Virus record (IMG/VR): IMGVR_UViG_3300025308_000073
Location: 1-61,468 of that record
Reading direction: 5' to 3' (one strand)
Length of the DNA: 61,468 nt
Source: a virus
Every line of letters starts with the position of its first letter. Position 1 is the stretch's first letter. The position numbers and the translations under genes were made by a program. Shown piece by piece: positions 14,885-22,042 of the stretch. The notes under the pieces were generated by a model that saw nothing but the letters and a program-made list of their open reading frames with translations, made no database searches and was not told where the DNA came from.

Positions 14885-15301
14885 TCAAGCGGTGTGCCGG
14901 CGCTCTAATGGCGGATCAGTGGACCTCGCGGCCCGCTCCTGATCTCGCTCCTGTTTTTCCTTGCGCGCCTTGATTGCAGCACGTCTTATCTCAGCTCTCC
15001 ATACATCTGCATCCTCTGGCTCAAGCGCGGCCAAGTCGGCCAGCACCGTGTCGATGGGCGTGGCTTCGCGGGTGACCGGTTTTTGTTTGAGTTGAGAGGC
15101 TTTCCCATCCATCCATCCATTACCAAGATCAAGCACCATTTCAATGTGCCGCGCTACCCCATCGCCAACCGATCTATAACCAGTCAACCATTGATTAACC
15201 TGCCCGGGAGATTTACCAATAGCCCTCCCAAACGCTGCTTGATTGCCACCAAAGCTAGTGTTTATCAGCGTTTCTATTAGAGATTTCCTATTGTAATTCA
15301 T
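14885..15301 (-). CDS. Phage repressor-like HTH protein
   Basis: A 138-residue protein with an XRE-type helix-turn-helix at about 18-42 (NQAAFGRAIGKSPGQVNQWLTGYRSVG) and a helical, charged C-terminus (RRAAIKARKEKQERDQE); there is no LexA/CI-type protease domain. It diverges from the Cro-like gene across a 66-base region with two AGCAATGCT/AGCATTGCT sites. By position it is the prophage repressor controlling PL and the rightward promoter. Lack of a peptidase domain implies non-RecA-type or indirect induction. Confidence 0.75.
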   Translation of the reverse strand: MNYNRKSLIETLINTSFGGNQAAFGRAIGKSPGQVNQWLTGYRSVGDGVARHIEMVLDLGNGWMDGKASQLKQKPVTREATPIDTVLADLAALEPEDADVWRAEIRRAAIKARKEKQERDQERAARSTDPPLERRHTA

Positions 15302-15312
15302 GAGTTAACGAT

Positions 15313-15366
15313 AGCATTGCTTGCCTGTCGCATGGCTATTGACCGATTCTGTAGCAATGCTATAGA
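15313..15366 (+). promoter_or_regulatory. Right promoter and operators between repressor and Cro
   Basis: TTGACC (15339-15344), a 16-base spacer and TATAGA (15361-15366) form the rightward promoter. AGCAATGCT at 15353-15361 covers the spacer and -10; its reverse complement AGCATTGCT lies at 15313-15321, next to the repressor start. The arrangement mirrors a lambdoid OR switch with two sites. Confidence 0.75.
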
Positions 15367-15375
15367 ATGCGCCGC

Positions 15376-15603
15376 ATGAACCTTCGCACATATTTAGATA
15401 AAAACCCGAATGCAGAATTTGCGCGTGCAATAAATTGCCCGCCAGCATTTGTTAGCCAATGGAAAAACGGGCATCGCCCTGTCCCGCTTGAATACATGGC
15501 CGCCATCGAGCAAGCCACCAACGGCCAAGTCACCCGCAAAGACCTGCGCCCGGATGATTGGGAAAGCATCTGGCCTGAGCTTGCCGACAAGAAAGCCGCC
15601 TAA
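15376..15603 (+). CDS. Cro-like HTH regulator
   Basis: A 75-residue Cro/YdaS-like protein: MNLRTYLDKNPNAEFARAI, CPPAFVSQWKNGHRPVP (recognition helix), EYMAAIEQATNGQVTRKDLRP and DDWESIWPEL. An ATG at 15367 is in frame but touches the -10 hexamer, so it cannot be in the mRNA; ATG 15376 lies about where transcription should begin, implying a leaderless or nearly leaderless message. First gene of the rightward early operon. Confidence 0.85.
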   Translation: MNLRTYLDKNPNAEFARAINCPPAFVSQWKNGHRPVPLEYMAAIEQATNGQVTRKDLRPDDWESIWPELADKKAA

Positions 15604-15647
15604 TGACTTCTGCCGGCCACAATGCAACACCTCCCTTGGTCGGCTTT

Positions 15648-15676
15648 GCCCGCGCAGAAATGCTGCGGGCTTTTTT
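15648..15676 (+). terminator. Intrinsic terminator/attenuator after cro
   Basis: GCCCG(CG)CAG pairs with CTGCGGGC around an AAATG loop and is followed by six Ts. Partial termination here would limit rightward transcription before the replication genes, as tR1 does in lambdoid phages. Confidence 0.6.
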
Positions 15677-15691
15677 ACAACAAGGTGCCTC

Positions 15692-15955
15692 ATGAGAGAA
15701 CCGCAAGACGACGCGCCGCTGGCATCACGATCCGGCACGTCAAACCCGTTCGGGAAATGCACAGAAGATGTCCGGGCAAAGGTTCCGTATGCCATCAAAG
15801 AAGGTCTTTCCCGCCTCGTTAATGAAAGCGGGATGAGTGAGGCTGAATATGTGCGTGATGTGCTCATGGTTCATGTTCTCGGTGTTGATGCGGTTATCAA
15901 GATACACGAGGAACGGATCAAGAGGTTTGCTGGAATAGGGCAAGAAAAGGCATGA
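15692..15955 (+). CDS. Small phage regulatory-like protein
   Basis: An 87-residue protein with a C-terminal helical half (VPYAIKEGLSRLVNESGMSE then YVRDVLMVHVLGVD) resembling small ribbon/helix DNA-binding proteins. ATG 15692 is taken because an open extension upstream overlaps cro in another frame. It overlaps the replication gene start by 4 bases. Function uncertain. Confidence 0.65.
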   Translation: MREPQDDAPLASRSGTSNPFGKCTEDVRAKVPYAIKEGLSRLVNESGMSEAEYVRDVLMVHVLGVDAVIKIHEERIKRFAGIGQEKA

Positions 15956-16704
15956 CCAAGACGGATGCATGGATGCCTCTGTGGATCGGCGCATATCTCG
16001 CTGACACACTTCACTTGGCGCGCGATGAGCATGGCGGCTATCTCCTGTTGATTATGGCGTACTGGCGTACTCGCTCACCACTTCCAGATGACGACAAACA
16101 CCTTGCGGCTATCTCAAAAGCCACTCCAAAGGAGTGGAAATCACTTCGCCCAGTTCTTTCGGGATTCTTTCAAATCGAAGATGGTTTGTGGAGACACAAG
16201 CGTATCGACCAAGAGCTTGAGGACGCCGGACAGAAAAAAGCCAAAGCAACAAGCAAAGCTCAAGCAGCAGCTCAAGCACGCTGGAAAGATGCCCCAAGGA
16301 ATGCTCCAAGCATAAATCAGGGCGATGCTCCAAGCACTCATCAAGCATTGCATAAGGAATGCCCTACACCATCACCTATAAAACCTACCAGTCAACCAGT
16401 CAACGCGCGCGACCCCGAAAAATTCGCCATGCGCATCGGCTGGGAGCCATCCGCCCATGTTGCCGACCTTGCCAGGCAATCCGGGGCTCCGCTGGCTGAC
16501 GGCGATTTGCCGGAGTTCATGGCGCACTGGCTTACCGAGCCGGCCACCAAGCGCACGCAGGCCGAGTGGGATAAGGCGCTGCTGCAATGCGCCAAACACC
16601 GAAAGCTGCGCGCCGCGTCGCCTCTACCGGTAACCGGAAAACAACCACGCAAAACCGAGGATTTTTCGCAGAAAAACTACGGAACGGAGATCAGGCCGCT
16701 ATGA
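15952..16704 (+). CDS. DUF1376 replication protein
   Basis: A 250-residue protein. Residues 1-95 are DUF1376 (WMPLWIGAYLADTLHLARDEHGGYLLLIMAYWRT...PLPDDDKHLA), a winged-helix-like domain of phage replication initiators. A variable linker follows, then a DnaT-like C-terminal module (about 155-215: WEPSAHVADLARQSGAPL, EFMAHWL, TQAEWDKALLQ). It directly precedes the DnaC-like loader, the usual initiator-loader pair. It presumably binds the phage origin; no iterons were identified within the gene. Confidence 0.88.
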   Translation: MTKTDAWMPLWIGAYLADTLHLARDEHGGYLLLIMAYWRTRSPLPDDDKHLAAISKATPKEWKSLRPVLSGFFQIEDGLWRHKRIDQELEDAGQKKAKATSKAQAAAQARWKDAPRNAPSINQGDAPSTHQALHKECPTPSPIKPTSQPVNARDPEKFAMRIGWEPSAHVADLARQSGAPLADGDLPEFMAHWLTEPATKRTQAEWDKALLQCAKHRKLRAASPLPVTGKQPRKTEDFSQKNYGTEIRPL

Positions 16705-17468
16705 ACCAGCTCAGTGCAATTCTCACCCAGCAATCCCGCGTCGATTCGTGCGATACACACGGTGAATTTGAAAGCCGAAATCTGTTCAACCAGGTCTGGT
16801 CGAAATGCCCTCAGTGTGCCGCCGATAAGCAGGCGACAGACCAGCGCGAGGCTGAGGAAAAAGCGGCAGCACTCAGGCACCAGGAGTGGCAGAAGAAGCT
16901 TGGCGAGGCGGTGATACCGGATCGGTTTAGGACTCGGACGCTGGGCAGCTATGTTGCCGCGAACGATGGCCAGCGGCGTGCCCTGGCGTTTGCCAAGGAT
17001 TACGCTGAGCGGTTCGATGAGGTGCTGGCAAAGGGGCGCGGTGCGATATTTTGCGGAAAACCCGGAACCGGCAAGACCCACCTTGCGGTCGGGATCGGTC
17101 TGCACATCATGCAGCGCAACCGGCTGGTGCTGTTCGTCACCGCGCAGCGCATGTTCTGCCGCATCAAGGATTCGTGGCGCAAAGATTCGCACGAATCTCA
17201 AGGCGATGTGATTCGCTTACTCAGCCAGCCTGATTTATTGATTCTGGACGAGATCGGCGTGCAGTTCGGCTCTAAGTTCGAGGAAGAAGCCTTGTTCGAT
17301 GTGATGAACGAGCGGTACGAAAAGCGCAAGCCAACGCTGCTGTTGTCGAACAAGGACGAGTCCGAGGTGCGCGCGCTGATCGGCGAGCGCGTCTATGACC
17401 GGCTGCGCGAGGATGGCGGTGTATGCGTGCCGTTTGGCTGGGAATCGCACAGAGGGAGGATGGCTTGA
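16701..17468 (+). CDS. DnaC-like helicase loader
   Basis: A 255-residue AAA+ ATPase. N-terminal Cys residues (C17, C36, C39) may form a zinc knuckle; Walker A GKPGTGKTH is at 119-127 and Walker B LLILDEIG at 179-186, followed by sensor 1 LLLSNKD and an Arg-finger region (RVYDRLRED). It loads the host replicative helicase at the phage origin. ATG 16701 overlaps the end of the DUF1376 gene by ATGA; longer in-frame starts lie inside that gene. Confidence 0.92.
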   Translation: MNQLSAILTQQSRVDSCDTHGEFESRNLFNQVWSKCPQCAADKQATDQREAEEKAAALRHQEWQKKLGEAVIPDRFRTRTLGSYVAANDGQRRALAFAKDYAERFDEVLAKGRGAIFCGKPGTGKTHLAVGIGLHIMQRNRLVLFVTAQRMFCRIKDSWRKDSHESQGDVIRLLSQPDLLILDEIGVQFGSKFEEEALFDVMNERYEKRKPTLLLSNKDESEVRALIGERVYDRLREDGGVCVPFGWESHRGRMA

Positions 17469-18202
17469 ATGAGCTGGCATTATTTGCGGGGGGGGGCGGT
17501 AGTGTGCTGGCCGGAAAGCTCATTGGATGGCGCACCGTCTGCGCTGTTGAGCTTGATGCCGGAGCACGGCAGATCATGCTCAACCGGCAACGAGACGGAG
17601 TGCTTGAACAATTCCCAATATGGGATGACGTGCGCACCTTCGACGGAATGCTGTGGCGCGGAAGTGTTGATGTCATCACGGGTGGATTCCCTTGCCAGGA
17701 CATCAGCCAATGCGGAGCCGGTGCAGGTATTGCGGGAACAAGATCAGGATTGTGGGTGGAAATGGCAAGGATCATTCGCCAAATACAACCCAGGCTTGTC
17801 GTTGTGGAAAACAGCCCAATGCTCACTTCTCGTGGACTTGGAACAGTCCTTGGAGATTTGGCCTCAATGGGGATGGATGCGCGATGGGGAGTGTTCAGAG
17901 CTTCAACCATTGGAGCGGCTCACCATAGAGCGAGGATTTTCATGGTTGCTTACTCCGACAGCTCAATCTTGGAAAGCATGGACATTCCGAAACCCGCTTG
18001 CATTGATACGAAAAAATCACGCAGACGGCAATTTGCAAGAGCAATTGATGCGGCTTTACCAGCGGATGACTACGCCTCGATGCCAAGAAATCCTGATGAT
18101 GTGGCCCGAGGGATGGACGGACTCAAAGCCACTGGAAACGGATGGGTTCCTGCAATGGCAGCAGGAGCAATTTATAAGCTGTGCAAGGGCGTGATGGCAT
18201 GA
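17465..18202 (+). CDS. DNA cytosine-5 methyltransferase
   Basis: A 245-residue m5C methyltransferase. Motif I LALFAGGGGS (4-13), motif IV GGFPCQDIS with the catalytic Cys 77, motif VI VVVENSP (about 112-118), motif VIII HHRARIF (153-159) and motif X GNGWVP near the C-terminus are present. The target-recognition region between VIII and X is very short. TTG 17465 is the likely start (GGGAGGA upstream, overlapping the dnaC-like stop). Motif I is encoded through nine consecutive Gs (about 17488-17496), a possible slippage site. A second frame is open over the whole gene. Confidence 0.88.
   Translation: MNELALFAGGGGSVLAGKLIGWRTVCAVELDAGARQIMLNRQRDGVLEQFPIWDDVRTFDGMLWRGSVDVITGGFPCQDISQCGAGAGIAGTRSGLWVEMARIIRQIQPRLVVVENSPMLTSRGLGTVLGDLASMGMDARWGVFRASTIGAAHHRARIFMVAYSDSSILESMDIPKPACIDTKKSRRRQFARAIDAALPADDYASMPRNPDDVARGMDGLKATGNGWVPAMAAGAIYKLCKGVMA
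17469..18194 (+). CDS. Possible overprinted protein inside the methyltransferase gene
   Basis: An uninterrupted 241-codon frame, shifted by +1 against the methyltransferase and covering almost all of it, with its own ATG (17469) behind the same GGGAGGA. The product is Trp/Ser/Cys-rich, with DCGWKWQGSFAKYNPGLSLW, TAQCSL, WPQWGWMRDGE and SWLLTPTAQ. I associate this pattern with hypothetical proteins that accompany phage Dcm genes, but cannot confirm it here. It could be real dual coding or a by-product of codon bias in the first frame. Confidence 0.4.
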   Translation: MSWHYLRGGAVVCWPESSLDGAPSALLSLMPEHGRSCSTGNETECLNNSQYGMTCAPSTECCGAEVLMSSRVDSLARTSANAEPVQVLREQDQDCGWKWQGSFAKYNPGLSLWKTAQCSLLVDLEQSLEIWPQWGWMRDGECSELQPLERLTIERGFSWLLTPTAQSWKAWTFRNPLALIRKNHADGNLQEQLMRLYQRMTTPRCQEILMMWPEGWTDSKPLETDGFLQWQQEQFISCARA

Positions 18203-18477
18203 CCGATCTGAAATCCAAACTCCTGCCGTTGCTGGCCAAGGCCACATCCCAAGCGCCGGTAAGCACCGACACGCTGGCGCAGGGGCATCGTAGGCGCGAT
18301 GTTGAGGCTGCACTGACGGGCATGTATCAGGCGCGCATTGTCGGGTGCTGCAAGCTCATTAAAGGCGGCAATGAAAGCGTTCTCTGGTGGCTGGTCGGGC
18401 ATACGGAAAAAACTCCGACGTACCTGCTTGCCAAAAATGCCAAGGCCAGGCGAGCGTCTGCGGAAGCGGAGATATGA
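18199..18477 (+). CDS. Hypothetical protein with possible winged-helix
   Basis: A 92-residue protein: KLLPLLAKATSQAPVSTDTLA, RRRDVEAALTGMYQARIV and a beta segment ending WWLVG suggest a small winged-helix. The start ATG 18199 overlaps the methyltransferase stop and its own stop overlaps the next start. Part of the rightward early operon. Function unknown. Confidence 0.65.
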   Translation: MTDLKSKLLPLLAKATSQAPVSTDTLAQGHRRRDVEAALTGMYQARIVGCCKLIKGGNESVLWWLVGHTEKTPTYLLAKNAKARRASAEAEI

Positions 18478-18995
18478 GCAAGCTCACCATCGCGCGCACC
18501 GACGCAGCCATGCCGTCCGGCACGGCCTTGGATGGCGTTCGCTCGTTCCTGTTCGGCGTTCTGGACGGCTTCGGACAGGACGATAAAAAGGCGTGGCGGC
18601 GATTCTGGAAGCGTGTCACGCAGGCGGAGCCGGGGGAAATGTTCAACGTCGAGGTGGTTTCGCCGCGCTCCGGTAAATTCCACCGTTTCCACATGGCGAT
18701 GGAGCAAAGCCTGTTTGATTCTCAGGATCGGTTCGATGATTTCGAGATGTTGCGGTCGTGGCTGAAGATCGGGTCTGGCTGGGTCAAGTGGGTTCCGGGC
18801 GCAAAAGGCGGAATTGTGCCGCTGCCGAAGTCGATCAGCTACGCGAAGGCTGACGAAGATGAATTTCAAAAATACCACGCGGGCGTTGTGCGGTTCCTGC
18901 GCGGCGGGCACGCGGCAAAGTACCTGTGGCCGCACCTTGATCAGCAGGCGCGCGATGAAATGATGGAGTGCATCTTGCAGGTGTTTGAGCAATGA
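18474..18995 (+). CDS. DUF1367 (NinB-region) phage protein
   Basis: A 173-residue protein matching DUF1367: GEMFNVEVVSPRSGKFHRFHMAMEQSLFDSQDRF, then LRSWLKIGSGWVKWVPG and PKSISYAKADEDEFQKYH. The family is common in the nin-like region of phages, next to DUF1364 genes, and lacks a proven reaction. ATG 18474 overlaps the upstream stop by four bases. Confidence 0.85.
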   Translation: MSKLTIARTDAAMPSGTALDGVRSFLFGVLDGFGQDDKKAWRRFWKRVTQAEPGEMFNVEVVSPRSGKFHRFHMAMEQSLFDSQDRFDDFEMLRSWLKIGSGWVKWVPGAKGGIVPLPKSISYAKADEDEFQKYHAGVVRFLRGGHAAKYLWPHLDQQARDEMMECILQVFEQ

Positions 18996-19315
18996 GCCTG
19001 CTTAAACAACGCCGCCACGAATCACGCTACCTGCGCGACAGCGCGCGCGGCCAGCCGTGTTTGGTTCGCATTCCCGGCGTATGCAACCACGATCCCGCTA
19101 CAACAATACTGGCGCATTTGAATGGCGGCGGTATGGGCACGAAGAAATCAGATTTATTTGGCGCATTCTGTTGTTCCTCTTGCCATGACGTGCTTGATGG
19201 ACGCGCTCGTGTTTCGCCACCGTATACAGTAATGCAAATTGAGCTGATGCACCATGAGGGCGTTGAGCGCACGCAACAGCACTGGCTTGACGTTGGCTTG
19301 GTGGTGTTGAAGTGA
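18992..19315 (+). CDS. DUF1364 phage protein
   Basis: A 107-residue DUF1364 protein: GQPCLVRIPGVCNHDPATTILAHLNGGGMGTK, then FCCSSCHDVLDGR. Conserved Cys and His residues suggest a zinc-bound HNH-like core; the family is suspected to be nuclease-related. It follows DUF1367 with a four-base overlap, the usual pairing. Confidence 0.88.
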   Translation: MSLLKQRRHESRYLRDSARGQPCLVRIPGVCNHDPATTILAHLNGGGMGTKKSDLFGAFCCSSCHDVLDGRARVSPPYTVMQIELMHHEGVERTQQHWLDVGLVVLK

Positions 19316-19467
19316 GCCTGTGCCACACATGCGACAACCGCGCCTTGCGCCAGATTGGTGGTTTTGCGATTTGGGGATGCCTCAAGCGCAAGATCAGGTT
19401 CGGGAATGAAACAGACTGGAAGGCCGGAAAGAATCAGCCCAAATCGTGTGTGGATTACGCGAAATGA
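19312..19467 (+). CDS. Small four-cysteine protein
   Basis: A 51-residue ORF starting with GTG inside the DUF1364 stop. Cys at 4, 7, 23 and 46 (SLCHTCDNR, WGCLKRK, KSCVDYAK) suggest a small zinc ribbon. Its stop overlaps the following ATG, so it sits in an unbroken chain of coupled genes. Family not recognised. Confidence 0.6.
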   Translation: MSLCHTCDNRALRQIGGFAIWGCLKRKIRFGNETDWKAGKNQPKSCVDYAK

Positions 19468-19817
19468 AGCAATCCGCGCCAGAAGCTGCATTTGCCCTGC
19501 ACTGCCGGGCGCACAAGCTGAATCCTGTGCCTGAATTCAAGTTTCATCCGGTGCGGAAGTGGCGCGCTGACTTCGCTTTCCCTGCGCACATGATCCTGGT
19601 GGAGATCGAGGGTGGCGTGTGGGTGAATGGTAGGCATAACCGGGGCGCAGGGTATTCGGCGGATTGTGAGAAGTATTCGCACGCGGCATTGCTTGGGTAT
19701 CGGGTATTTAGGTTCACACCAGACATGGTGAAGAGTGGGGAGGCGGTGCAGATGATTAAAGCGGCTTTGGATAACGAAAGGGTGCGGCGTGAATATCTTT
19801 GCAAAGTGGTTTGGTGA
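19464..19817 (+). CDS. PD-(D/E)XK-like phage nuclease
   Basis: A 117-residue protein with the core RKWRADFAFPAHMILVEIEGGVW (Asp, then Glu-x-Glu as possible metal ligands) followed by GRHNRGAGYSADCEKYSHAALLGYRVFRFT, the layout of small VSR/DUF559-like restriction-fold nucleases. In nin-like regions such genes take the place of Holliday-junction resolvases such as RusA. ATG 19464 overlaps the preceding stop. Resolvase activity is inferred only. Confidence 0.7.
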   Translation: MKQSAPEAAFALHCRAHKLNPVPEFKFHPVRKWRADFAFPAHMILVEIEGGVWVNGRHNRGAGYSADCEKYSHAALLGYRVFRFTPDMVKSGEAVQMIKAALDNERVRREYLCKVVW

Positions 19818-19971
19818 TTTGGCGGCGGCGCGCAGGCTGAAAAAGTTGAAGTCAGCATTTAAGGTGGTGGAGGATGCCGGGTTCTGCGTTTGCAACATCC
19901 AGCAGCGCGGTGGCGTCAACTACTTGGTGGGTGGCAAGGGAGGCTGGTACAAGATTGGAAAGCGGACATGA
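19789..19971 (+). CDS. Small basic hypothetical protein
   Basis: A 60-residue ORF with a GTG start inside the end of the nuclease gene: IFAKWFGDLAAARRLKKLKSAF, then VCNIQQRGGVNYLVGG. It is basic and amphipathic and ends by overlapping the next ATG. No known family. Confidence 0.55.
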   Translation: MNIFAKWFGDLAAARRLKKLKSAFKVVEDAGFCVCNIQQRGGVNYLVGGKGGWYKIGKRT

Positions 19972-20150
19972 GTAGTAATGCACTTCCAGCCTTTATGTAC
20001 CGCGACCCAATGGAAGCCGCCATGCGCGCCGAGGCGACGCGCTGCGATGGTTGTAGGCATCTGACCAAGCTGCTCGACCGGGAGTTCTGTGGTGCCGGCC
20101 GCCGCACGTTGACGCGGTGTAAAAAATTCGACGATAAAAAAAGGGGGTAG
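19968..20150 (+). CDS. Small CxxC zinc-binding-like protein
   Basis: A 60-residue protein with Cys at 26, 29, 41 and 51 (CDGC, FCGAG, RCKKF), a probable zinc knuckle, and a basic tail. ATG 19968 overlaps the stop of the upstream ORF. Typical of late nin-region small genes; function unknown. Confidence 0.6.
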   Translation: MSSNALPAFMYRDPMEAAMRAEATRCDGCRHLTKLLDREFCGAGRRTLTRCKKFDDKKRG

Positions 20151-20154
20151 ACGC

Positions 20155-20667
20155 ATGTTCAAGTCCGCGCATCATGCTTTGCAATTCGCCTTCAGGACAC
20201 TTGGCATGCCCATCGTCAAAATGTCGTCGGTCAATTCGATGCGCGGCGCCAGCGGTAACGGCGATATGACGCCTCACGACCGGCATGCCCAGGCGGCGAT
20301 GATCCTGGCTCTTGTTGAGCGTGTGGTAGATGTAAATGGGCAGGCATACGTGAGGGCGCATTACGGCAGGGAGCTTGCTGGCGGGGAGCATGAGCGCGCA
20401 CTGGTAAATCATCTGGTGCGCGTGGTGATCGGGACGCTCCCGACCGGCACCCACTACCCGCGTGGTGTTGAGAAGTTGGTGCGCAATTATTTCGGCCAGA
20501 ATATAGGCATGAGCGCGGTGCGGTGCGATATGCGCTGCGGAATCAAGAAGGCGAACGAGTACCGGGATTGGGTGCATCAGGCATTGGACGCAATCGGGAG
20601 GCGCGCCGAATATGAGGTTGACGTGGCATTGCGCGGTGCCGGGCTAATACTGGAAGAGGCCGCATAA
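20155..20667 (+). CDS. Hypothetical protein, candidate late-gene regulator
   Basis: A 170-residue protein rich in His and Arg (HDRHAQAAMILALVERVVD, YVRAHYGRELAGG, then NIGMSAVRCDMRCGIKKANEYRDWV, which resembles a helix-turn-helix near 122-150). It is the last gene of the rightward early operon and is followed by a promoter-like sequence, a terminator and the lysis genes, the place where Q-type antiterminators are encoded. The regulatory role is inferred from position only. Confidence 0.55.
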   Translation: MFKSAHHALQFAFRTLGMPIVKMSSVNSMRGASGNGDMTPHDRHAQAAMILALVERVVDVNGQAYVRAHYGRELAGGEHERALVNHLVRVVIGTLPTGTHYPRGVEKLVRNYFGQNIGMSAVRCDMRCGIKKANEYRDWVHQALDAIGRRAEYEVDVALRGAGLILEEAA

Positions 20668-20674
20668 AAACCAC

Positions 20675-20703
20675 TTGATTTTTTTTTGATCTACCAGTAG
20701 AAG
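20675..20703 (+). promoter_or_regulatory. Candidate late promoter
   Basis: TTGATT (20675-20680), a 17-base spacer rich in T, and TAGAAG (20698-20703), just after the last early gene. The same elements (TTGATTTT ... TAGAAGTAA) recur before 42284. The shared -10-like TAGAAGTAA is unusual for sigma-70 and may be recognised with phage help. Confidence 0.4.
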
Positions 20704-20744
20704 TAAAAACCGTAGTGTGGGGTTTCTGCCCACTAAATAATTTC

Positions 20745-20768
20745 AAGCCCGCCCTGTGCGGGCTTTTT
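20745..20768 (+). terminator. Intrinsic terminator before the lysis genes
   Basis: AAGCCCGC (20745-20752), a 5-base loop, GCGGGCTT (20758-20765) and a T run. It separates the early operon from the lysis and structural genes and would need antitermination or a leaky stem for late expression. Confidence 0.85.
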
Positions 20769-20781
20769 ATTTGAGGTCGCA

Positions 20782-21315
20782 ATGCAACTGACTGAGCACT
20801 TTTCACTGGAAGAACTTCTCGCGTCGGATACGGCAACTCGTCTTGGTATCGACAACACGCCGCCGGAGAGCGTGATCGACAACCTGTTAAAGACGGCAAC
20901 ACTGGCCGAAGCGATCCGTGCGGCGTTGACAGAAGAGGCGATGCGTACAGTATTCATCGTTGTGACATCCGGCTATCGCTGCGAGGCGCTTGAGCGCGTG
21001 CTGACCAAGAACGACTTCGCGGAGTGGTGCCGGAAGCGCGATATTCAGACCGATGATGTCGCATGGCGCATGTACTTCCGCGACAAGGCGCATCCGAAAG
21101 GCAAGAGCTTGGACTTCAAGGCTCCGTGCTTCGGCACGCCGTACCAGATTGTTCAATTCATAGCCTCGCGCCCGGACATTATGGCGCAGATCGACAAGAT
21201 CATCATGGAAGGCAATTGGGTGCATGTGTGCTGGAGTGATAAGCCTCGGCATGAGGTTTGGACGGCATCGTTCGACAAAACCGGTAGGCCGACCTACACG
21301 AAAGGACTGGCATGA
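20782..21315 (+). CDS. Peptidase M15 endolysin
   Basis: A 177-residue M15A-like L,D- or D,D-peptidase. It begins with the typical FSLEELLASDTATRLGIDN, has VTSGYRCEALERVL near residue 60, then the zinc-ligand region HPKGKSLDF (His and Asp) and WVHVCW (His). There is no signal peptide, so it depends on the downstream holin to reach the cell wall. RBS GAGG lies before ATG 20782. First gene of the lysis cassette. Confidence 0.88.
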   Translation: MQLTEHFSLEELLASDTATRLGIDNTPPESVIDNLLKTATLAEAIRAALTEEAMRTVFIVVTSGYRCEALERVLTKNDFAEWCRKRDIQTDDVAWRMYFRDKAHPKGKSLDFKAPCFGTPYQIVQFIASRPDIMAQIDKIIMEGNWVHVCWSDKPRHEVWTASFDKTGRPTYTKGLA

Positions 21316-21734
21316 TTGATCCGATTACACTGGGAGGGGTATTTAATATCGGCGGGAAGCTGATCGATAAATTATTCCCCAACCCGGAAGAGAAGGCGAG
21401 GGCGCAACTCGAATTACTGCGCCTGCAGCAGGCCGGCGAGCTGGACGAGATGAAAACCCAGTTATCCGCCATCATTGCTGAAGCACAAAGCGCCGATCCG
21501 TGGACAAGCCGGGCGCGCCCCTCGTTCCTGTATGTGGTTTATATTCTCCTGTTGTGGTCTATCCCGATGGGGGTTTTGACTATATTCAACCCCGAGGCTG
21601 CCGCCGCGTTTACCGCAGGATTCAAAGCCTGGATGCAGTCCATACCGGAGCCGGTGCTGACATTGTTTGGTTCGGTCATGCTCGGATACGTAGCTGGGCG
21701 TAGTTGGGAGAAGGTCAAGGGGGCTGCGAAATGA
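21312..21734 (+). CDS. Holin (3TM-type)
   Basis: A 140-residue protein: N-terminal GKLIDKLFPNPEEKARAQLELL, an amphipathic helix, then DPWTSRARPSFLYVVYILLLWSIPMGVL and a second hydrophobic stretch near 112-130 (PVLTLFGSVMLGYVAGRSWEK). This is the pattern of 3TM holins found next to M15 lysins. It overlaps the lysin gene by four bases. Confidence 0.82.
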   Translation: MIDPITLGGVFNIGGKLIDKLFPNPEEKARAQLELLRLQQAGELDEMKTQLSAIIAEAQSADPWTSRARPSFLYVVYILLLWSIPMGVLTIFNPEAAAAFTAGFKAWMQSIPEPVLTLFGSVMLGYVAGRSWEKVKGAAK

Positions 21735-22042
21735 TCGATCAAGCCCATGCCGTGCTGGATGTGCGCGTCACCAATCTGGAAAAAGTGGTCGAGCGCGTAT
21801 CAACAGCAGTCGAGTCAATCGATGGATCTCTCAAGATGCTTACCCGACTGGATGTCAAGCACGAAGAAGCCAGCAAGGGGTTGGATCGCGCCTTTGTCAA
21901 CATCAAGGATCACGAAACGCGCATCCACGGGCTTGAATTGGAAATGCCTACTATGAAACTGGTGCGCGGCTGGGTGATAACCGGAGCCATTGCATTGGTT
22001 GGACTGATGGGCGTGTCGATTGCCAATCTGGTGTTGAAATGA
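21731..22042 (+). CDS. Coiled-coil membrane-anchored lysis-cassette protein
   Basis: A 103-residue protein. Residues 5-75 form a coiled coil (VLDVRVTNLEKVVERVSTAVESI, HETRIHGLELEM), with one C-terminal membrane span (GWVITGAIALVGLMGVSIANLV). The position after the holin suggests a spanin-like or holin-accessory role; no second spanin component is visible. ATG 21731 overlaps the holin stop. Confidence 0.65.
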   Translation: MIDQAHAVLDVRVTNLEKVVERVSTAVESIDGSLKMLTRLDVKHEEASKGLDRAFVNIKDHETRIHGLELEMPTMKLVRGWVITGAIALVGLMGVSIANLVLK

